A stretch of 64,000 bases of DNA from positions 3,410,001 through 3,474,000 of the forward strand of contig NZ_CP046175.1 in NCBI RefSeq assembly GCF_009708215.1. The letters are read 5' to 3'. Below the pieces are notes generated by a model. It made no database searches, had not been told where the DNA came from, and worked only from the letters and a program-made list of their open reading frames with translations. The translations under genes and the position numbers were made by a program. Of this stretch, positions 1-8,398 are shown piece by piece (positions within the stretch are counted from its first letter, which is position 1; each line of letters opens with the position of its first letter). The stretch comes from Occultella kanbiaonis. Lineage in GTDB: Bacteria > Actinomycetota > Actinomycetes > Actinomycetales > Beutenbergiaceae.

Positions 1-1004
1 ACGTCGAAGCGCTCGTTGAACGCGGCCAGTTCGGACTCCACCCGGTCCCCGCGCCCGAACCACTTGCCCAGGGCACGGTTGCCGGTCACCTCCAGGTACG
101 GAGTGGGGACACCGAGGCTCATGTCGAAGATGGATTCCTCGTGGTTGTCGGTCTCGGTGCGCGTGGTCGTGTTGCCGTTGGAGTCCGTGCTGGTCACGGT
201 CCGGGTGGTCTGCCAGTGGTGCTTGAAGGCGACGAACGGCAGCGGGCCGACCTCGCAGCTCACCACGTTGACGATCCGGTGGTTCTGACCGCCGCGGGTC
301 ACGTCGACGACGTTCATCAAGCGGTCGTCCCTGTCGCGGAACTGCCAGTGCGGCCGCCGGTAGAAGCCGACCCACTGCTCCGGTGCCGGGCGGCGGAACG
401 CGTCGAGTGCGCGGGGGTCGAGAGAGCGTGCGATGGCCACCATGGCGTCGAGGAACCGGTCGAGCTCCGCGGCCTCCTTCGGCGCACCGAGCACCACGAG
501 CTGATCACCGTCGATGGAGAGGTCGATGCCGGCGTTGGCCTGCGCGAACGCGGTCACCGCCGCCCCGGCGCCGGCCTGGACCGCCCGGGCGAACTCGGCG
601 TCGTCGCTGAGCACGTGCCACTGTCCGGTCGACGGCTGCTGGGCAGCCTGGGTGCCGGGGCGGGCTCCGACGGTGGTCAGGAACAGTTCCGGCAGCGGCA
701 GTTGCAGGCGCATCGCCGCGACGCGGAACCTGCCGACCCGGCACTTGTACTCGAACACCTGGAACGGGACCCCTTCGCGCGCCCCGGAGATGTGCTCGTC
801 GGTGCTCCGGTCGAACCCGAGCCCGAACGGGGGCACCGTCAGCCCGGCGGCGATCGCGAGCGCCGGCGTGGAGTCGAACACCCAGCCGCGGTCGGTGAGC
901 GACTTGATGTAGCCCACCCGGCGGCGCCAGAAGAAGATGCCGATGCCGCCCCCGACGACGAGCACGGCGAGGACGATGATCAGGACAACGGGTGGGTTGC
1001 TCAC
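1..1004 (-). CDS. Hypothetical N-terminally membrane-anchored protein (partial, C-terminus off the window)
   Basis: An open frame of about 334 codons runs on the minus strand from a GTG at 1004 off the left edge of the window. The protein begins with a hydrophobic segment (roughly residues 5-20, rich in V, I, L and G) followed by arginines, which looks like a single N-terminal membrane anchor with the bulk in the cytoplasm. The rest is a soluble mixed alpha/beta domain; it includes a stretch rich in T, D and N (around TSTDSNGN) that looks like a flexible loop. I do not recognise the family. No ATG is available, and GTG is chosen because it immediately precedes the hydrophobic segment. The coding sense is supported by strong third-position GC bias; frames on the other strand are shadows. 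Confidence 0.6.
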   Translation of the reverse strand, partial: MSNPPVVLIIVLAVLVVGGGIGIFFWRRRVGYIKSLTDRGWVFDSTPALAIAAGLTVPPFGLGFDRSTDEHISGAREGVPFQVFEYKCRVGRFRVAAMRLQLPLPELFLTTVGARPGTQAAQQPSTGQWHVLSDDAEFARAVQAGAGAAVTAFAQANAGIDLSIDGDQLVVLGAPKEAAELDRFLDAMVAIARSLDPRALDAFRRPAPEQWVGFYRRPHWQFRDRDDRLMNVVDVTRGGQNHRIVNVVSCEVGPLPFVAFKHHWQTTRTVTSTDSNGNTTTRTETDNHEESIFDMSLGVPTPYLEVTGNRALGKWFGRGDRVESELAAFNERFD

Positions 1005-1199
1005 CGAAGCGATGATGCCGCAATCGGGCCGACCCGGCCGACACTCGGCAGGTGAGTTCTGCCCACGTCCGTCCCACCGCCGAGGCAGCGGGCCGGAAGG
1101 TGCACGGCCGACGCGGGTGATGGTCCGGTGCTGGGCGGATCTGGTGAAGTTCGCCCGGCGGCCGCACCAGGGCGGGGCACCTGGGGTTCGATCGTGCCC

Positions 1200-1637
1200 A
1201 TGGAACACCCACCCGAGTCCCCCGTGCGAGCGCCGCGGCGGCGGGCGGCCGTAGCGGTGGGGCTCGTCGCCGTGATCGCCGCGGGGCTCGCCCTGCAGCT
1301 CGTGCGACACCTGCCGGGCGCGGACGTCGCGGGCACGGCGGCCTACGCCGTCGCCGCCGTGCTCGCCGTCACCCTCGTGCGGCCACGCTGCCCGGCCTGG
1401 GCCGTCGCGGCCGCTGGCACCGGCGCGGTGTGCGCGGTGGAGGTCGCGCAGCTGACGCCGCTGCCGGGCGCGATCTCCGAAGCGTTCCCGGCGGCCCGGC
1501 TGCTCCTCGGTGCGAACTTCGACCCGGTGGACCTGGCCGTGCTCGCCGTCGCCGGCGGACTCACGGGACTGCTGCTCGCCGGTGCACGGCGGGCGACTCT
1601 GAATCGTGACCTGCGCGGCACCGGCTTCCCGAACTGA
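1200..1637 (+). CDS. DUF2809-family small membrane protein
   Basis: A 145-residue protein of unknown function with four hydrophobic segments (approximately residues 17-35, 40-58, 65-82 and 115-133), separated by short polar loops. The pattern LLLGANFDPVDLAVLAVAG near the C-terminus, and the overall size and topology, match the DUF2809 family of bacterial integral membrane proteins, whose role is not known. ATG at 1200 is preferred over an upstream in-frame ATG at 1128, because the extra 24 residues are polar and lack membrane or conserved character. The gene stands alone between the truncated minus-strand gene on its left and the convergent rsmE on its right, with a hairpin repeat in the convergent gap. 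Confidence 0.7.
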   Translation: MEHPPESPVRAPRRRAAVAVGLVAVIAAGLALQLVRHLPGADVAGTAAYAVAAVLAVTLVRPRCPAWAVAAAGTGAVCAVEVAQLTPLPGAISEAFPAARLLLGANFDPVDLAVLAVAGGLTGLLLAGARRATLNRDLRGTGFPN

Positions 1638-1643
1638 GTCCGA

Positions 1644-1778
1644 GGGTGCGTTCGTGCGGCGAATCGGCACCGTGCGTCGCAGAAACGCACACCCGCAGCA
1701 GGCAGGGCTCAGCCAAAGGTGCGGTCGTGCGGCGAATCGGCCCCTATCGCCCGCAGAACCGCACTCTCGCAGCAGGCA
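1644..1778. repeat. Tandem pair of ~73-bp imperfect repeats, each able to form a hairpin
   Basis: Two copies of a sequence beginning GGTGCGNTCGTGCGGCGAATC and ending GCAGCAGGCA lie head to tail with a period of about 73-74 bp (1644-1704 and 1717-1778). In copy 1, GTGCGTT (1646-1652) can pair with AACGCAC (1684-1690). In copy 2, GTGCGGT (1719-1725) can pair with ACCGCAC (1758-1764). The changed base in the 5' arm is matched by a compensating change in the 3' arm, so the stem is kept while the sequence drifts. The pair fills the gap between two convergent genes, so a bidirectional terminator role is plausible; a dispersed intergenic repeat family is equally possible. Confidence 0.6.
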
Positions 1779-1795
1779 CGGTCGAGGCGGCGGGA

Positions 1796-2578
1796 TCAGT
1801 CCGCGGCCGCGTCCCAGCGACCGAGCCGCTGCGCCAGGACCGCGACCGCGATGGGCCCGGCCGTGGAGGTGCGCAGCACGTGCGGGCCGAGCCGGACCGG
1901 CTGCGCACCGGCCCCCTCGAGGGCCGCGATCTCGGCGTCCGAGAGGCCGCCCTCCGGGCCCACCACGAGGAGCACCTCGAGCGCATCCGCACCGACGGCC
2001 GCGCCGGCCACAGGAACGGTGGCCCCCTCGTGCAGGACGAGCACCGCGCCGCCGTCGGCGACCGCCTGCTCGACCCGCCGCACAAGCGCCGCGCCGACGA
2101 CGAGCTCCACCACCACGGGCACCCGCGCCCGCCGGGACTGCTTCGCGGCGGCGAGCACGATCTGCTGCCAGCGTGCGCGGCCCTTGGCCGCCTTGTCCCC
2201 ACGCCACTGCGAGACGGATCGCTCCGACTGCCAGGGGATCACGCCGTCGAGCCCCACCTCGGTGCCCGCCTCGATGGCGAGCTCGTCCCGGGAGCCCTTG
2301 GCCAGCGCCTGCACCAGCACGATCGCCGGGACCGGCTCGTCCTCGCGGACCACGGCGCTCACGTCGAGCACGACCGCGGCGTCCGACCCGCCGCGGAGGT
2401 CGGTGACGGTGCCGCGGGCGCGCACGCCCAGGCCGTCGACCAGGTCGATCTCCTCCCCAGCGCGCAGCCGGCGGACCGTGGCGGCGTGGCGTGCCTCGGG
2501 GCCGACGAGCGTGTACCTGGCGCCCGGGGTGAGCGCGTCGAGTTCACCGGCCGGGGCCAGGAACACCGCCGCGGACAC
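1796..2578 (-). CDS. rsmE: 16S rRNA (uracil(1498)-N(3))-methyltransferase RsmE
   Basis: A 260-residue SPOUT-class methyltransferase that uses S-adenosylmethionine to methylate N3 of U1498 in 16S rRNA. The N-terminal RNA-binding part contains GPEARHAATVRRL. The C-terminal knot domain carries the family signatures VGPEGGLSDAEI and RLGPHVLRTSTAGP, which form the cofactor pocket. Length is close to the family norm of 240-260 residues. The ATG start lies one base beyond the dnaJ stop codon at 2580, so the two genes are cotranscribed and probably translationally coupled, as in other actinobacteria where rsmE follows hrcA-dnaJ. Confidence 0.95.
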   Translation of the reverse strand: MSAAVFLAPAGELDALTPGARYTLVGPEARHAATVRRLRAGEEIDLVDGLGVRARGTVTDLRGGSDAAVVLDVSAVVREDEPVPAIVLVQALAKGSRDELAIEAGTEVGLDGVIPWQSERSVSQWRGDKAAKGRARWQQIVLAAAKQSRRARVPVVVELVVGAALVRRVEQAVADGGAVLVLHEGATVPVAGAAVGADALEVLLVVGPEGGLSDAEIAALEGAGAQPVRLGPHVLRTSTAGPIAVAVLAQRLGRWDAAAD

Positions 2579-2579
2579 C

Positions 2580-3704
2580 TCAGCGGCCGCCGAACTTCTC
2601 GCGCAGTCGGTGCAGCATGCCCGGGTTCGCGGCGGCGAGCCGGGCCTCGGGGCGCTCCTCGCCCCGGGCCGTCGCGAGCTGGCGCAGCAACTGCTCCTGC
2701 GCCTCGTCGAGCTTCGTGGGGACCTCCACGTCCACGTGCACGTGCAGATCGCCGCGGCCGTTGCCGTTCAGGTGCCCGACGCCGAGGCCGCGCAGGGTGA
2801 CGACCTCCTCCGGCTGGGTGCCGGGACGGATGTCCACCTCCTGCGGGCCGTCGAGCGTGTCCAGGTTGAGCATGGTGCCCAGCGCGGCCGCCGTCATGGG
2901 CAGCGCGGTGGAGCAGTGGATGTCATCGCCGCGGCGGGTGAAGACGGGATGTGGCTTCTCCCGGATCTCCACGTACAGGTCCCCGGGGGGACCACCGGCC
3001 GGGCCGACCTCGCTCTGCCCGCTCAGCTTGATCCGGGTGCCCTCGTCCACACCGGCCGGGATGTTCACGCGCACGGTGCGGCGGGTCCGGACGCGGCCCT
3101 CGCCGGAGCACTCGGTGCACGGGTCGGTGATGATCGTGCCGTAACCCCCGCAGACGGCGCAGGCGGCCGTGGTCATCACCTGGCCGAGGAAGGAACGCGC
3201 CACCCGCTGCACGGAGCCGCGGCCCTGGCAGGTGTCGCAGGTCTTCGGGTGGGTGCCCGGCTGGCAGCAGGTGCCCTGGCAGGTGGTGCAGACGACCGCG
3301 GTCTCCACCTCGAGGTCCCGGGCCACGCCGAACGCCGCCTCGGACAGGTCGATGCTCACCCGCAGCAGGGCGTCCTGGCCGCGGCGCGAGCGGGGCGCCG
3401 GACCGCGCTGACCGGTGCCGCCGGCCGCCGCCTGGAAGAACGTCTCGAAGATGTCGGAGAAGCCGCCGAACCCGGCCCCGCCGGCGCCGCCCATCCCGGG
3501 CATGCCGCCACCCATGTCATACGCGCGGCGCTTCTCCGGGTTGGAGAGCGTGTCGTGGGCAGCAGTGATGTTCTTGAACTTCTCCTCGCTCGCCACGCCG
3601 GCCACATCGGGGTGATGCTGGCGGGCGAGCTTGCGGTACGCGCGCTTGATCTCCTCCGTGCTCGCGTCGCGGGACACGCCGAGGATCTCGTAGTAGTCGC
3701 TCAC
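2580..3704 (-). CDS. dnaJ: Molecular chaperone DnaJ
   Basis: A 374-residue type I J-domain co-chaperone that stimulates the DnaK ATPase and delivers unfolded clients. The N-terminal J domain has the HPD tripeptide (RQHHPDV), followed by a Gly/Met/Phe-rich linker (GGGMPGMGGAGG). The zinc-binding region has four Cys pairs, then come the C-terminal client-binding domains. The first zinc repeat reads CTTCQGTC instead of the usual CxxCxGxG; the last Gly is Cys. The other three repeats are regular (CDTCQGRG, CAVCGGYG, CTECSGEG). The gene lies 60 bp downstream of hrcA, so it falls under the CIRCE operator and is expected to be heat-inducible. A second dnaJ next to dnaK is usual in actinobacteria; this is the hrcA-linked copy. 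Confidence 0.95.
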   Translation of the reverse strand: MSDYYEILGVSRDASTEEIKRAYRKLARQHHPDVAGVASEEKFKNITAAHDTLSNPEKRRAYDMGGGMPGMGGAGGAGFGGFSDIFETFFQAAAGGTGQRGPAPRSRRGQDALLRVSIDLSEAAFGVARDLEVETAVVCTTCQGTCCQPGTHPKTCDTCQGRGSVQRVARSFLGQVMTTAACAVCGGYGTIITDPCTECSGEGRVRTRRTVRVNIPAGVDEGTRIKLSGQSEVGPAGGPPGDLYVEIREKPHPVFTRRGDDIHCSTALPMTAAALGTMLNLDTLDGPQEVDIRPGTQPEEVVTLRGLGVGHLNGNGRGDLHVHVDVEVPTKLDEAQEQLLRQLATARGEERPEARLAAANPGMLHRLREKFGGR

Positions 3705-3764
3705 AGGTCACTTTCGTCGCTTGGGGATCGGAGACGTGCAGGGCGGCACGGGGCCACCGGAAGA

Positions 3765-4793
3765 TCAGCCGGACAGCAGCCGGGTGAGGTAACGGGCCAC
3801 GGCTCGCACCGAGGCCATCGTGGTGGGGTAGTCCATCCGGGTGGGGCCGACGATCCCGATCTGCGCGATCGCGTCGGGACCCTCCCCACCGTAACCGCTG
3901 GTGATGACGGAGGTCTCGGCCAGGTTGGCGTGATGTGTCTCATGCCCGATCCGGACCGAGAGCGGGCGCTCGCCGTCCTCCTCGGCCATCTCGGACAGCA
4001 GCCGGAGCAGCACCACCTGCTCCTCGAGGGCCTCCAGGACGGGGCCGATGGTGCGGGTGAAGTCCAGGTCGGCCCGGGCCAGGTTCGCGGTCCCGGCCAT
4101 CACGATGCGCTCCTCGGTCTCCTGGGAGACCTCCTCGACCACCGCGTTCGTGACGGCGTCCACGAGCGGACGGTCCTCGGGACCGAACACCTCGGCCAGG
4201 TCGCCGAGCACCCTCGGCAGCCTGGCCGCCTGGCGCCCTGCGCCCGCGGCGTTGAGGCGGGCGCGCAGCTCCGCGATGAACGTCGGGTCCAGGTCGGTGA
4301 GCGACTCGACCGTGCGCTGCTCGACGCGGCCGTTGTCCGTGATGATCACGACCATCAGGCGACGCTGCCCGGTCGGCACGAGCTCCACGTGCCGCAGCGT
4401 GGAGCGCCGCAGCGACGGGTACTGCACCACGGCCACCTGCTGGGTGAGCTGGGCGAGCAGGCGCACGGTGCGCTCGAGGGCGTCGTCGAGGTCCACCGCG
4501 CCCTCGAGGAGCTCGGTGATCGCGCGCCGTTCCGCGGCAGAGAGCGGCTTCATCACCGAGATCTGGTCGACGAACAGCCGGTAGCCCTTGTCCGTGGGGA
4601 TCCGCCCCGCCGACGTGTGCGGCTGCGCGATGTACCCGCTGTCCTCCAGCGCGGCCATATCGTTGCGGATCGTTGCCGGGGACACGCCGAGGTTGTGGCG
4701 CTCCACGAGGTTGCGCGATCCGACCGGCTCCCGGCTGCGCACGAAGTCCTGCACGATCGCACGCAGCACATCCAGCTGCCGCTCCGAGCTCAT
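3765..4793 (-). CDS. hrcA: Heat-inducible transcriptional repressor HrcA
   Basis: A 342-residue repressor of heat-shock genes that binds CIRCE operators. The N-terminal winged helix ([18 protein letters not shown], then [31 protein letters not shown]) carries the HrcA recognition helix; the remainder is the GAF-like dimerisation domain. ATG at 4793 is chosen because the sequence GGGAGGAGG lies just upstream; a GTG seven codons earlier (4814) has no comparable ribosome-binding site. The gene heads an hrcA-dnaJ-rsmE operon. A CIRCE element sits 67 bp upstream of the start codon, so HrcA probably represses its own operon until heat or GroE limitation inactivates it. Confidence 0.95.
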   Translation of the reverse strand: MSSERQLDVLRAIVQDFVRSREPVGSRNLVERHNLGVSPATIRNDMAALEDSGYIAQPHTSAGRIPTDKGYRLFVDQISVMKPLSAAERRAITELLEGAVDLDDALERTVRLLAQLTQQVAVVQYPSLRRSTLRHVELVPTGQRRLMVVIITDNGRVEQRTVESLTDLDPTFIAELRARLNAAGAGRQAARLPRVLGDLAEVFGPEDRPLVDAVTNAVVEEVSQETEERIVMAGTANLARADLDFTRTIGPVLEALEEQVVLLRLLSEMAEEDGERPLSVRIGHETHHANLAETSVITSGYGGEGPDAIAQIGIVGPTRMDYPTTMASVRAVARYLTRLLSG

Positions 4794-4859
4794 CCGGGTC
4801 CTCCTCCCGATCACGCGATTGTCCGCGACCCTACGTCAGCGCGCCGTTGGGCCCCGACG

Positions 4860-4891
4860 TCAGCACTCGCGTGCCACGAGTGCCAATTCTA
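4860..4891 (-). promoter_or_regulatory. CIRCE operator and -10 element of the hrcA promoter
   Basis: On the plus strand, TCAGCACTC (4860-4868) and GAGTGCCAA (4878-4886) are separated by 9 bp. Each half matches the CIRCE consensus (TTAGCACTC - N9 - GAGTGCTAA) at 8 of 9 positions. On the minus strand a TAGAAT hexamer (4886-4891) abuts the operator, so the expected transcription start falls inside CIRCE, the usual arrangement for HrcA repression. No clear -35 box is visible. The divergent DUF3097 gene starts only about 50 bp to the right. Confidence 0.9.
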
Positions 4892-4938
4892 CGCGTCGGT
4901 CCGACAACTCCCGGCGGCGCGTGCGTAACCTCACTCGG

Positions 4939-5802
4939 GTGAGTTCCGATCGGTATGGCAGATATGGCCAAGACGTCCTGACCAACGACCCGCACGCCGG
5001 CCGCACCCCCCGCACCGTCGACACCCCCGCCGAGCCCGGCCTCGTGGTCGAGGACGTCGAGACCGGCTGGGTCGGGGCCGTGACGCGGGTCGAGAAGAGC
5101 GGCGGCACCCACGTGGTGGTGCTCGAGGACAACCGGGGCCGCACCCGCACGTTCAGCCTCGGGGCCGGGTTCTGGGTGGACGGCAAGCCGATCCGTCTGG
5201 TCCCCTACCGCAAGCCGCAGGCGCCGCCGACGGCGCAGCGCACCGCGAGTGGGTCCCTCGCCGTTCCCGGTGCCCGGGCCCGCGTGGCCCGGGCGTCCCG
5301 GATCTGGGTGGAGGGCCGCCACGACGCCGAGCTGGTCGAGAAGGTGTGGGGCGAGGACCTGCGACTGGAGGGCGTGGTCGTCGAACTGCTCGACGGCGTC
5401 GATCACCTCGTCGAGATGCTCGCCGAGTTCGGGCCCGGGCCGGGACGACGCGTCGGCGTCCTCGTGGACCACCTGGTCCGCGGCAGCAAGGAGTCCCGGA
5501 TCGCGGCGGAGGCGGTGCGCCCGCACGGCGCCGAGCACGTGCTCGTGGTGGGCCACCCGTACGTCGACGTGTGGCAGGCGGTGCGTCCGGCCCGCGTCGG
5601 GCTGGACGAGTGGCCGCACATTCCCCGGGGCACCGACATCAAGTACGGGACCCTCGCCGCGCTCGGCTGGCCGGCGCAGGACCAGGCGGACGTCGCCCGC
5701 GGCTGGAAGCGGATCCTCGGCACGGTGCGCGACTACCGCGACCTCGAGCCGAGCCTGCTCGGCCGGGTCGAGGAGCTCGTGGACTTCGTGACCGCCCCCT
5801 GA
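4939..5802 (+). CDS. DUF3097 domain-containing protein
   Basis: A 287-residue protein belonging to a family confined to actinobacteria and of unknown function. An N-terminal SH3-like or Tudor-like region (about 30-85, VGAVTRVEKSGGTHVVVLEDNRG) is followed by a region resembling a nucleic-acid-processing Toprim-like fold (about 110-200, IWVEGRHDAELVEKVWG, then VGVLVDHLV). The GTG at 4939 gives a start MSSDRYGRYGQDVL, typical of the family; upstream in-frame codons overlap hrcA and the CIRCE site and are not credible. The gene is divergent from hrcA. The Toprim resemblance is my reading of the glutamate and DxxxR-like patterns and is not certain. Confidence 0.85.
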   Translation: MSSDRYGRYGQDVLTNDPHAGRTPRTVDTPAEPGLVVEDVETGWVGAVTRVEKSGGTHVVVLEDNRGRTRTFSLGAGFWVDGKPIRLVPYRKPQAPPTAQRTASGSLAVPGARARVARASRIWVEGRHDAELVEKVWGEDLRLEGVVVELLDGVDHLVEMLAEFGPGPGRRVGVLVDHLVRGSKESRIAAEAVRPHGAEHVLVVGHPYVDVWQAVRPARVGLDEWPHIPRGTDIKYGTLAALGWPAQDQADVARGWKRILGTVRDYRDLEPSLLGRVEELVDFVTAP

Positions 5803-5944
5803 GCAACCGAGGGGGCCACCCGCCCGAGGTAGTCCCTCACGCCCGCGGGCAGTGCCTGGCGCCCGAGCAAGGACGAGGTACCGGACTTCCTCGGGCGCGG
5901 GGTGCTGGGTCACCGGCGGCGCGGCGACCCGCCGGGGTATGCGT

Positions 5945-5982
5945 GAGGGCCCGCGCACCACGTGGGTGATGCGCGGGCCCTC
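5945..5982. terminator. Bidirectional terminator-like hairpin
   Basis: GAGGGCCCGCGCA (5945-5957) is followed after 12 bp by its exact reverse complement (5970-5982), giving a 13-bp GC-rich stem between the convergent DUF3097 and proline-rich membrane protein genes. There is no T-run, as is common in this GC range. The rest of the gap (5803-6034) holds no gene that I can support. Confidence 0.65.
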
Positions 5983-6034
5983 GGTGTCCTGGGAGCGTTC
6001 CGGCTCTGTCGTGGCGACGCTCGTCAGGGCAGGG

Positions 6035-7096
6035 TCACTTGGGGGCGACCGGCTGGCCGCTCTGCGTCTTGTAGGCGTAGGTGATCGCCACATACGTCAT
6101 CGGGACCGTGATGAACCAGCCGAGCAAGCACGGGATCGCGCCGAGGATGTTGATGCCGATCATGGCCAGCGCCAGCAGCAGGTTGCTGCCGAGGTTCTGG
6201 GTGATCAGCTGCACCGAGCCCTTGATGCCCTCGATCCAGGCGATGCCGCGGTCGATGAGGATCACGTAGGTGAACGCCACCAGGAACGAGGCGATGGCGA
6301 CCAGGATGCCCAGCGCCGGAAGCAGTGCCTGGATCACACCGGTGACGACCGCCCAGACCAAGGCGAAGATCGCGACGTTCGCGAAGTTGTTCACCGAGAA
6401 GAACTCACCGACGGCGGGCTTGCGGCCCGTGATCTCCTTCAACGCGCCCTGGAACAGCATCGCGCCGATGAACGCACCGAGGAGCGCGGTCAAGAGCCCG
6501 GAGATCAGTCCGAGCACGGTGAACTCACCGGTCATCGTCGAGTAGTCGAACCCGCCCTCGGTGACCACCCGGGTGGTCGGGTTGAGCAGACTCAGCAGGA
6601 TCGAGCCGACGACCAGGATCAGCATGAGCAGCACCCAGCCACCGAGGTTGCCAGTCACCGTCTTCCACGCGTAGCCGACCGCGTCACCGACGGCGAACGG
6701 ACGCTGCTGCAGCTGCTGGGCGTACGGGTCGCCGCCCCAGGCCTGACCCTGCGGCGGGCCGCCGTAGCCGGCGCCGGGAGCGCCGTACTGGCCGTACTGG
6801 TCCGGTCCGGGGGGCGGGGCCTGCGGGAAGCCACCCTGCTGCGGGCTCGGGTACGCACCCGGGGGCTGCGGTGCCTGGCCGTAGTTCGGCGGCTGCCCGC
6901 CGGGGGGCTGAGCCGGGTTCTGACCGGGCTGGCCCTGGCCGTAGTTCGGCGGCTGCTGGCCGGGCTGACCCTGGTTCGGTCCAGGCTGACCCTGGCCGTA
7001 GCCCGGGCCGGGCTGACCCTGACCGGGAGGAGGCGGAACGGGGGGCACGCCGCCCTGCCCGTTCGGGTTGTTCGGGTCGGGGGGAAGCTGACTCAT
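6035..7096 (-). CDS. Proline/glycine/glutamine-rich multi-pass membrane protein
   Basis: A 353-residue protein in two parts. Residues 1-130 are low complexity and built of P, G, Q, N and Y, with repeats such as YGQGQPGQNPAQ and QPPNYGQ, likely a disordered cytoplasmic segment. Residues 140-345 hold about five or six hydrophobic helices (for example GGWVLLMLILVVGSILL, and VAIASFLVAFTYVILID). The layout resembles widespread actinobacterial proline-rich membrane proteins of unknown function. ATG at 7096 is preceded by GGGAGAA. It is monocistronic between a terminator hairpin downstream and hemW upstream. Confidence 0.75.
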   Translation of the reverse strand: MSQLPPDPNNPNGQGGVPPVPPPPGQGQPGPGYGQGQPGPNQGQPGQQPPNYGQGQPGQNPAQPPGGQPPNYGQAPQPPGAYPSPQQGGFPQAPPPGPDQYGQYGAPGAGYGGPPQGQAWGGDPYAQQLQQRPFAVGDAVGYAWKTVTGNLGGWVLLMLILVVGSILLSLLNPTTRVVTEGGFDYSTMTGEFTVLGLISGLLTALLGAFIGAMLFQGALKEITGRKPAVGEFFSVNNFANVAIFALVWAVVTGVIQALLPALGILVAIASFLVAFTYVILIDRGIAWIEGIKGSVQLITQNLGSNLLLALAMIGINILGAIPCLLGWFITVPMTYVAITYAYKTQSGQPVAPK

Positions 7097-7213
7097 GGTT
7101 CTCCCTGCCTGGGATGAGAAAAACGGATGACGGCGTAACCGTAGCGACTCCTGGCCTGCTCGTGCACAAGGCGTGCCCGGTTTCTCCCGAATTTCGTCAC
7201 ATGCGCGCAGAGC

Positions 7214-8398
7214 TCAGCCGGTCAGCGCACGCACCACGGTGTCCGCGAGCAGGCGCCCACGCAGCGTCAGCAGGGCCAGCCCTGCGGCGGCGGGTTCGGC
7301 CTCGATCAGGCCGTCCTCGACCAGGGTCGGCAGCCTGCCCCGGAGGTCTGTGCCGACGTCGAGCCCTTCGGCCAGGCGCACGCCGAGCAGGACCCGCTCG
7401 TCCTCACGCTGGCCCAGGGTGAGCGTCTCGCTCTCGGCGACGGGCAACTGGCCGGCGTCGACCCGCTCCGCGTACGGGCGGGGGTGCTTGACGTTCCACC
7501 ACCGGTGCCCGCCGATGTGCGAGTGCGCCCCGGGTCCGACGCCCCACCAGTCGTGCGAGCGCCAGTAGGCGATGTTGTGGCGGCACCGGTCGGCGGGGGT
7601 GCGGGCGAAGTTCGAGATCTCGTACCAGTCGTAGCCGGCGCCGGCGAGGGCTGCGGCGGCGATCTCGTACTTGGTCGCCTCGTCGTCCGGATCCGGCATC
7701 GGCAGCAGCCCGCGGCGCACCTGGGCGCCCATCTTCGTGCCCGGCTCCACGGTCAGCGCGTACGCGGAGACGTGGTCCGGTTCGAGCGCCAGGACCGTGT
7801 CAAGGCTGGTGCGCCAGTGGTCGAGGGTCTCCCCCGGCGTGCCGTAGATCAGGTCGAGCGAGACGCGCAGCCCGGCGTCCCGCGCCCAGGTGACCACGTC
7901 CGGGATCCGCCGCGGGTCGTGGGTGCGCTCGAGGGTGCGCAGCACGGACGGCACCGCGGACTGCATCCCGAAGGACACCCGGGTGAACCCCGCCCCGGCC
8001 AGCTCCGCCAGGTCCGCGGCCGTGACCGAGTCCGGGTTGGCCTCGGTGGTCACCTCGGCGTCCTCGGCCAGACCCCAGGCCTGCCCGACGGCGTCCAGCA
8101 GCCTGGTCAGGTCGACCGCGGGCAGCAGGGTGGGCGTCCCGCCACCGAGGAAGACGGTCGCGACGTGCCGGTCCGGTAGGCCGACCTCCCGCATGGCCGA
8201 CGCGGCCAGCTCGATCTCGCCGATCGCCGTCGTGGCGTAGTTCGCTTGGGACGCGCCACCACCGAGCTCGGTGGCCGTGTAGGTGTTGAAGTCGCAATAC
8301 CCGCACCGCACCGAGCAGAACGGCACGTGCAGGTACACCCCGAAGTCACGCTCTCCCGAGCCGTCGACGACCGAGCCGGGCAGCGGCCCCGTGCTCAC
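7214..8398 (-). CDS. hemW: Radical SAM heme chaperone HemW
   Basis: A 394-residue radical SAM protein of the HemN-like family. The motif [10 protein letters not shown] places the cluster-binding cysteines at residues 28, 32 and 35. GGGTPT and the C-terminal HemN domain ([20 protein letters not shown]) are typical of HemW, which binds heme and delivers it to acceptors rather than oxidising coproporphyrinogen. The extra N-terminal Cys of true HemN (CxxxCxxCxC) is absent: residue 37 is Phe. The start codon overlaps the lepA stop by 4 bp, so the pair is translationally coupled; lepA-hemW adjacency is conserved across many bacteria. Confidence 0.93.
   Translation of the reverse strand: MSTGPLPGSVVDGSGERDFGVYLHVPFCSVRCGYCDFNTYTATELGGGASQANYATTAIGEIELAASAMREVGLPDRHVATVFLGGGTPTLLPAVDLTRLLDAVGQAWGLAEDAEVTTEANPDSVTAADLAELAGAGFTRVSFGMQSAVPSVLRTLERTHDPRRIPDVVTWARDAGLRVSLDLIYGTPGETLDHWRTSLDTVLALEPDHVSAYALTVEPGTKMGAQVRRGLLPMPDPDDEATKYEIAAAALAGAGYDWYEISNFARTPADRCRHNIAYWRSHDWWGVGPGAHSHIGGHRWWNVKHPRPYAERVDAGQLPVAESETLTLGQREDERVLLGVRLAEGLDVGTDLRGRLPTLVEDGLIEAEPAAAGLALLTLRGRLLADTVVRALTG

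Noticed and set aside
1719-4928. Very long plus-strand open frame (over 1,000 codons) opposite rsmE, dnaJ and hrcA
   Set aside because: It is the antisense of three well-recognised genes; its composition is Arg/Ala/Gly/His-rich without domains, as expected of a shadow frame in GC-rich DNA.
7097-7213. Riboswitch or small RNA upstream of the proline-rich membrane protein
   Set aside because: No recognisable riboswitch core or stable hairpin was seen beyond an ordinary ribosome-binding site.
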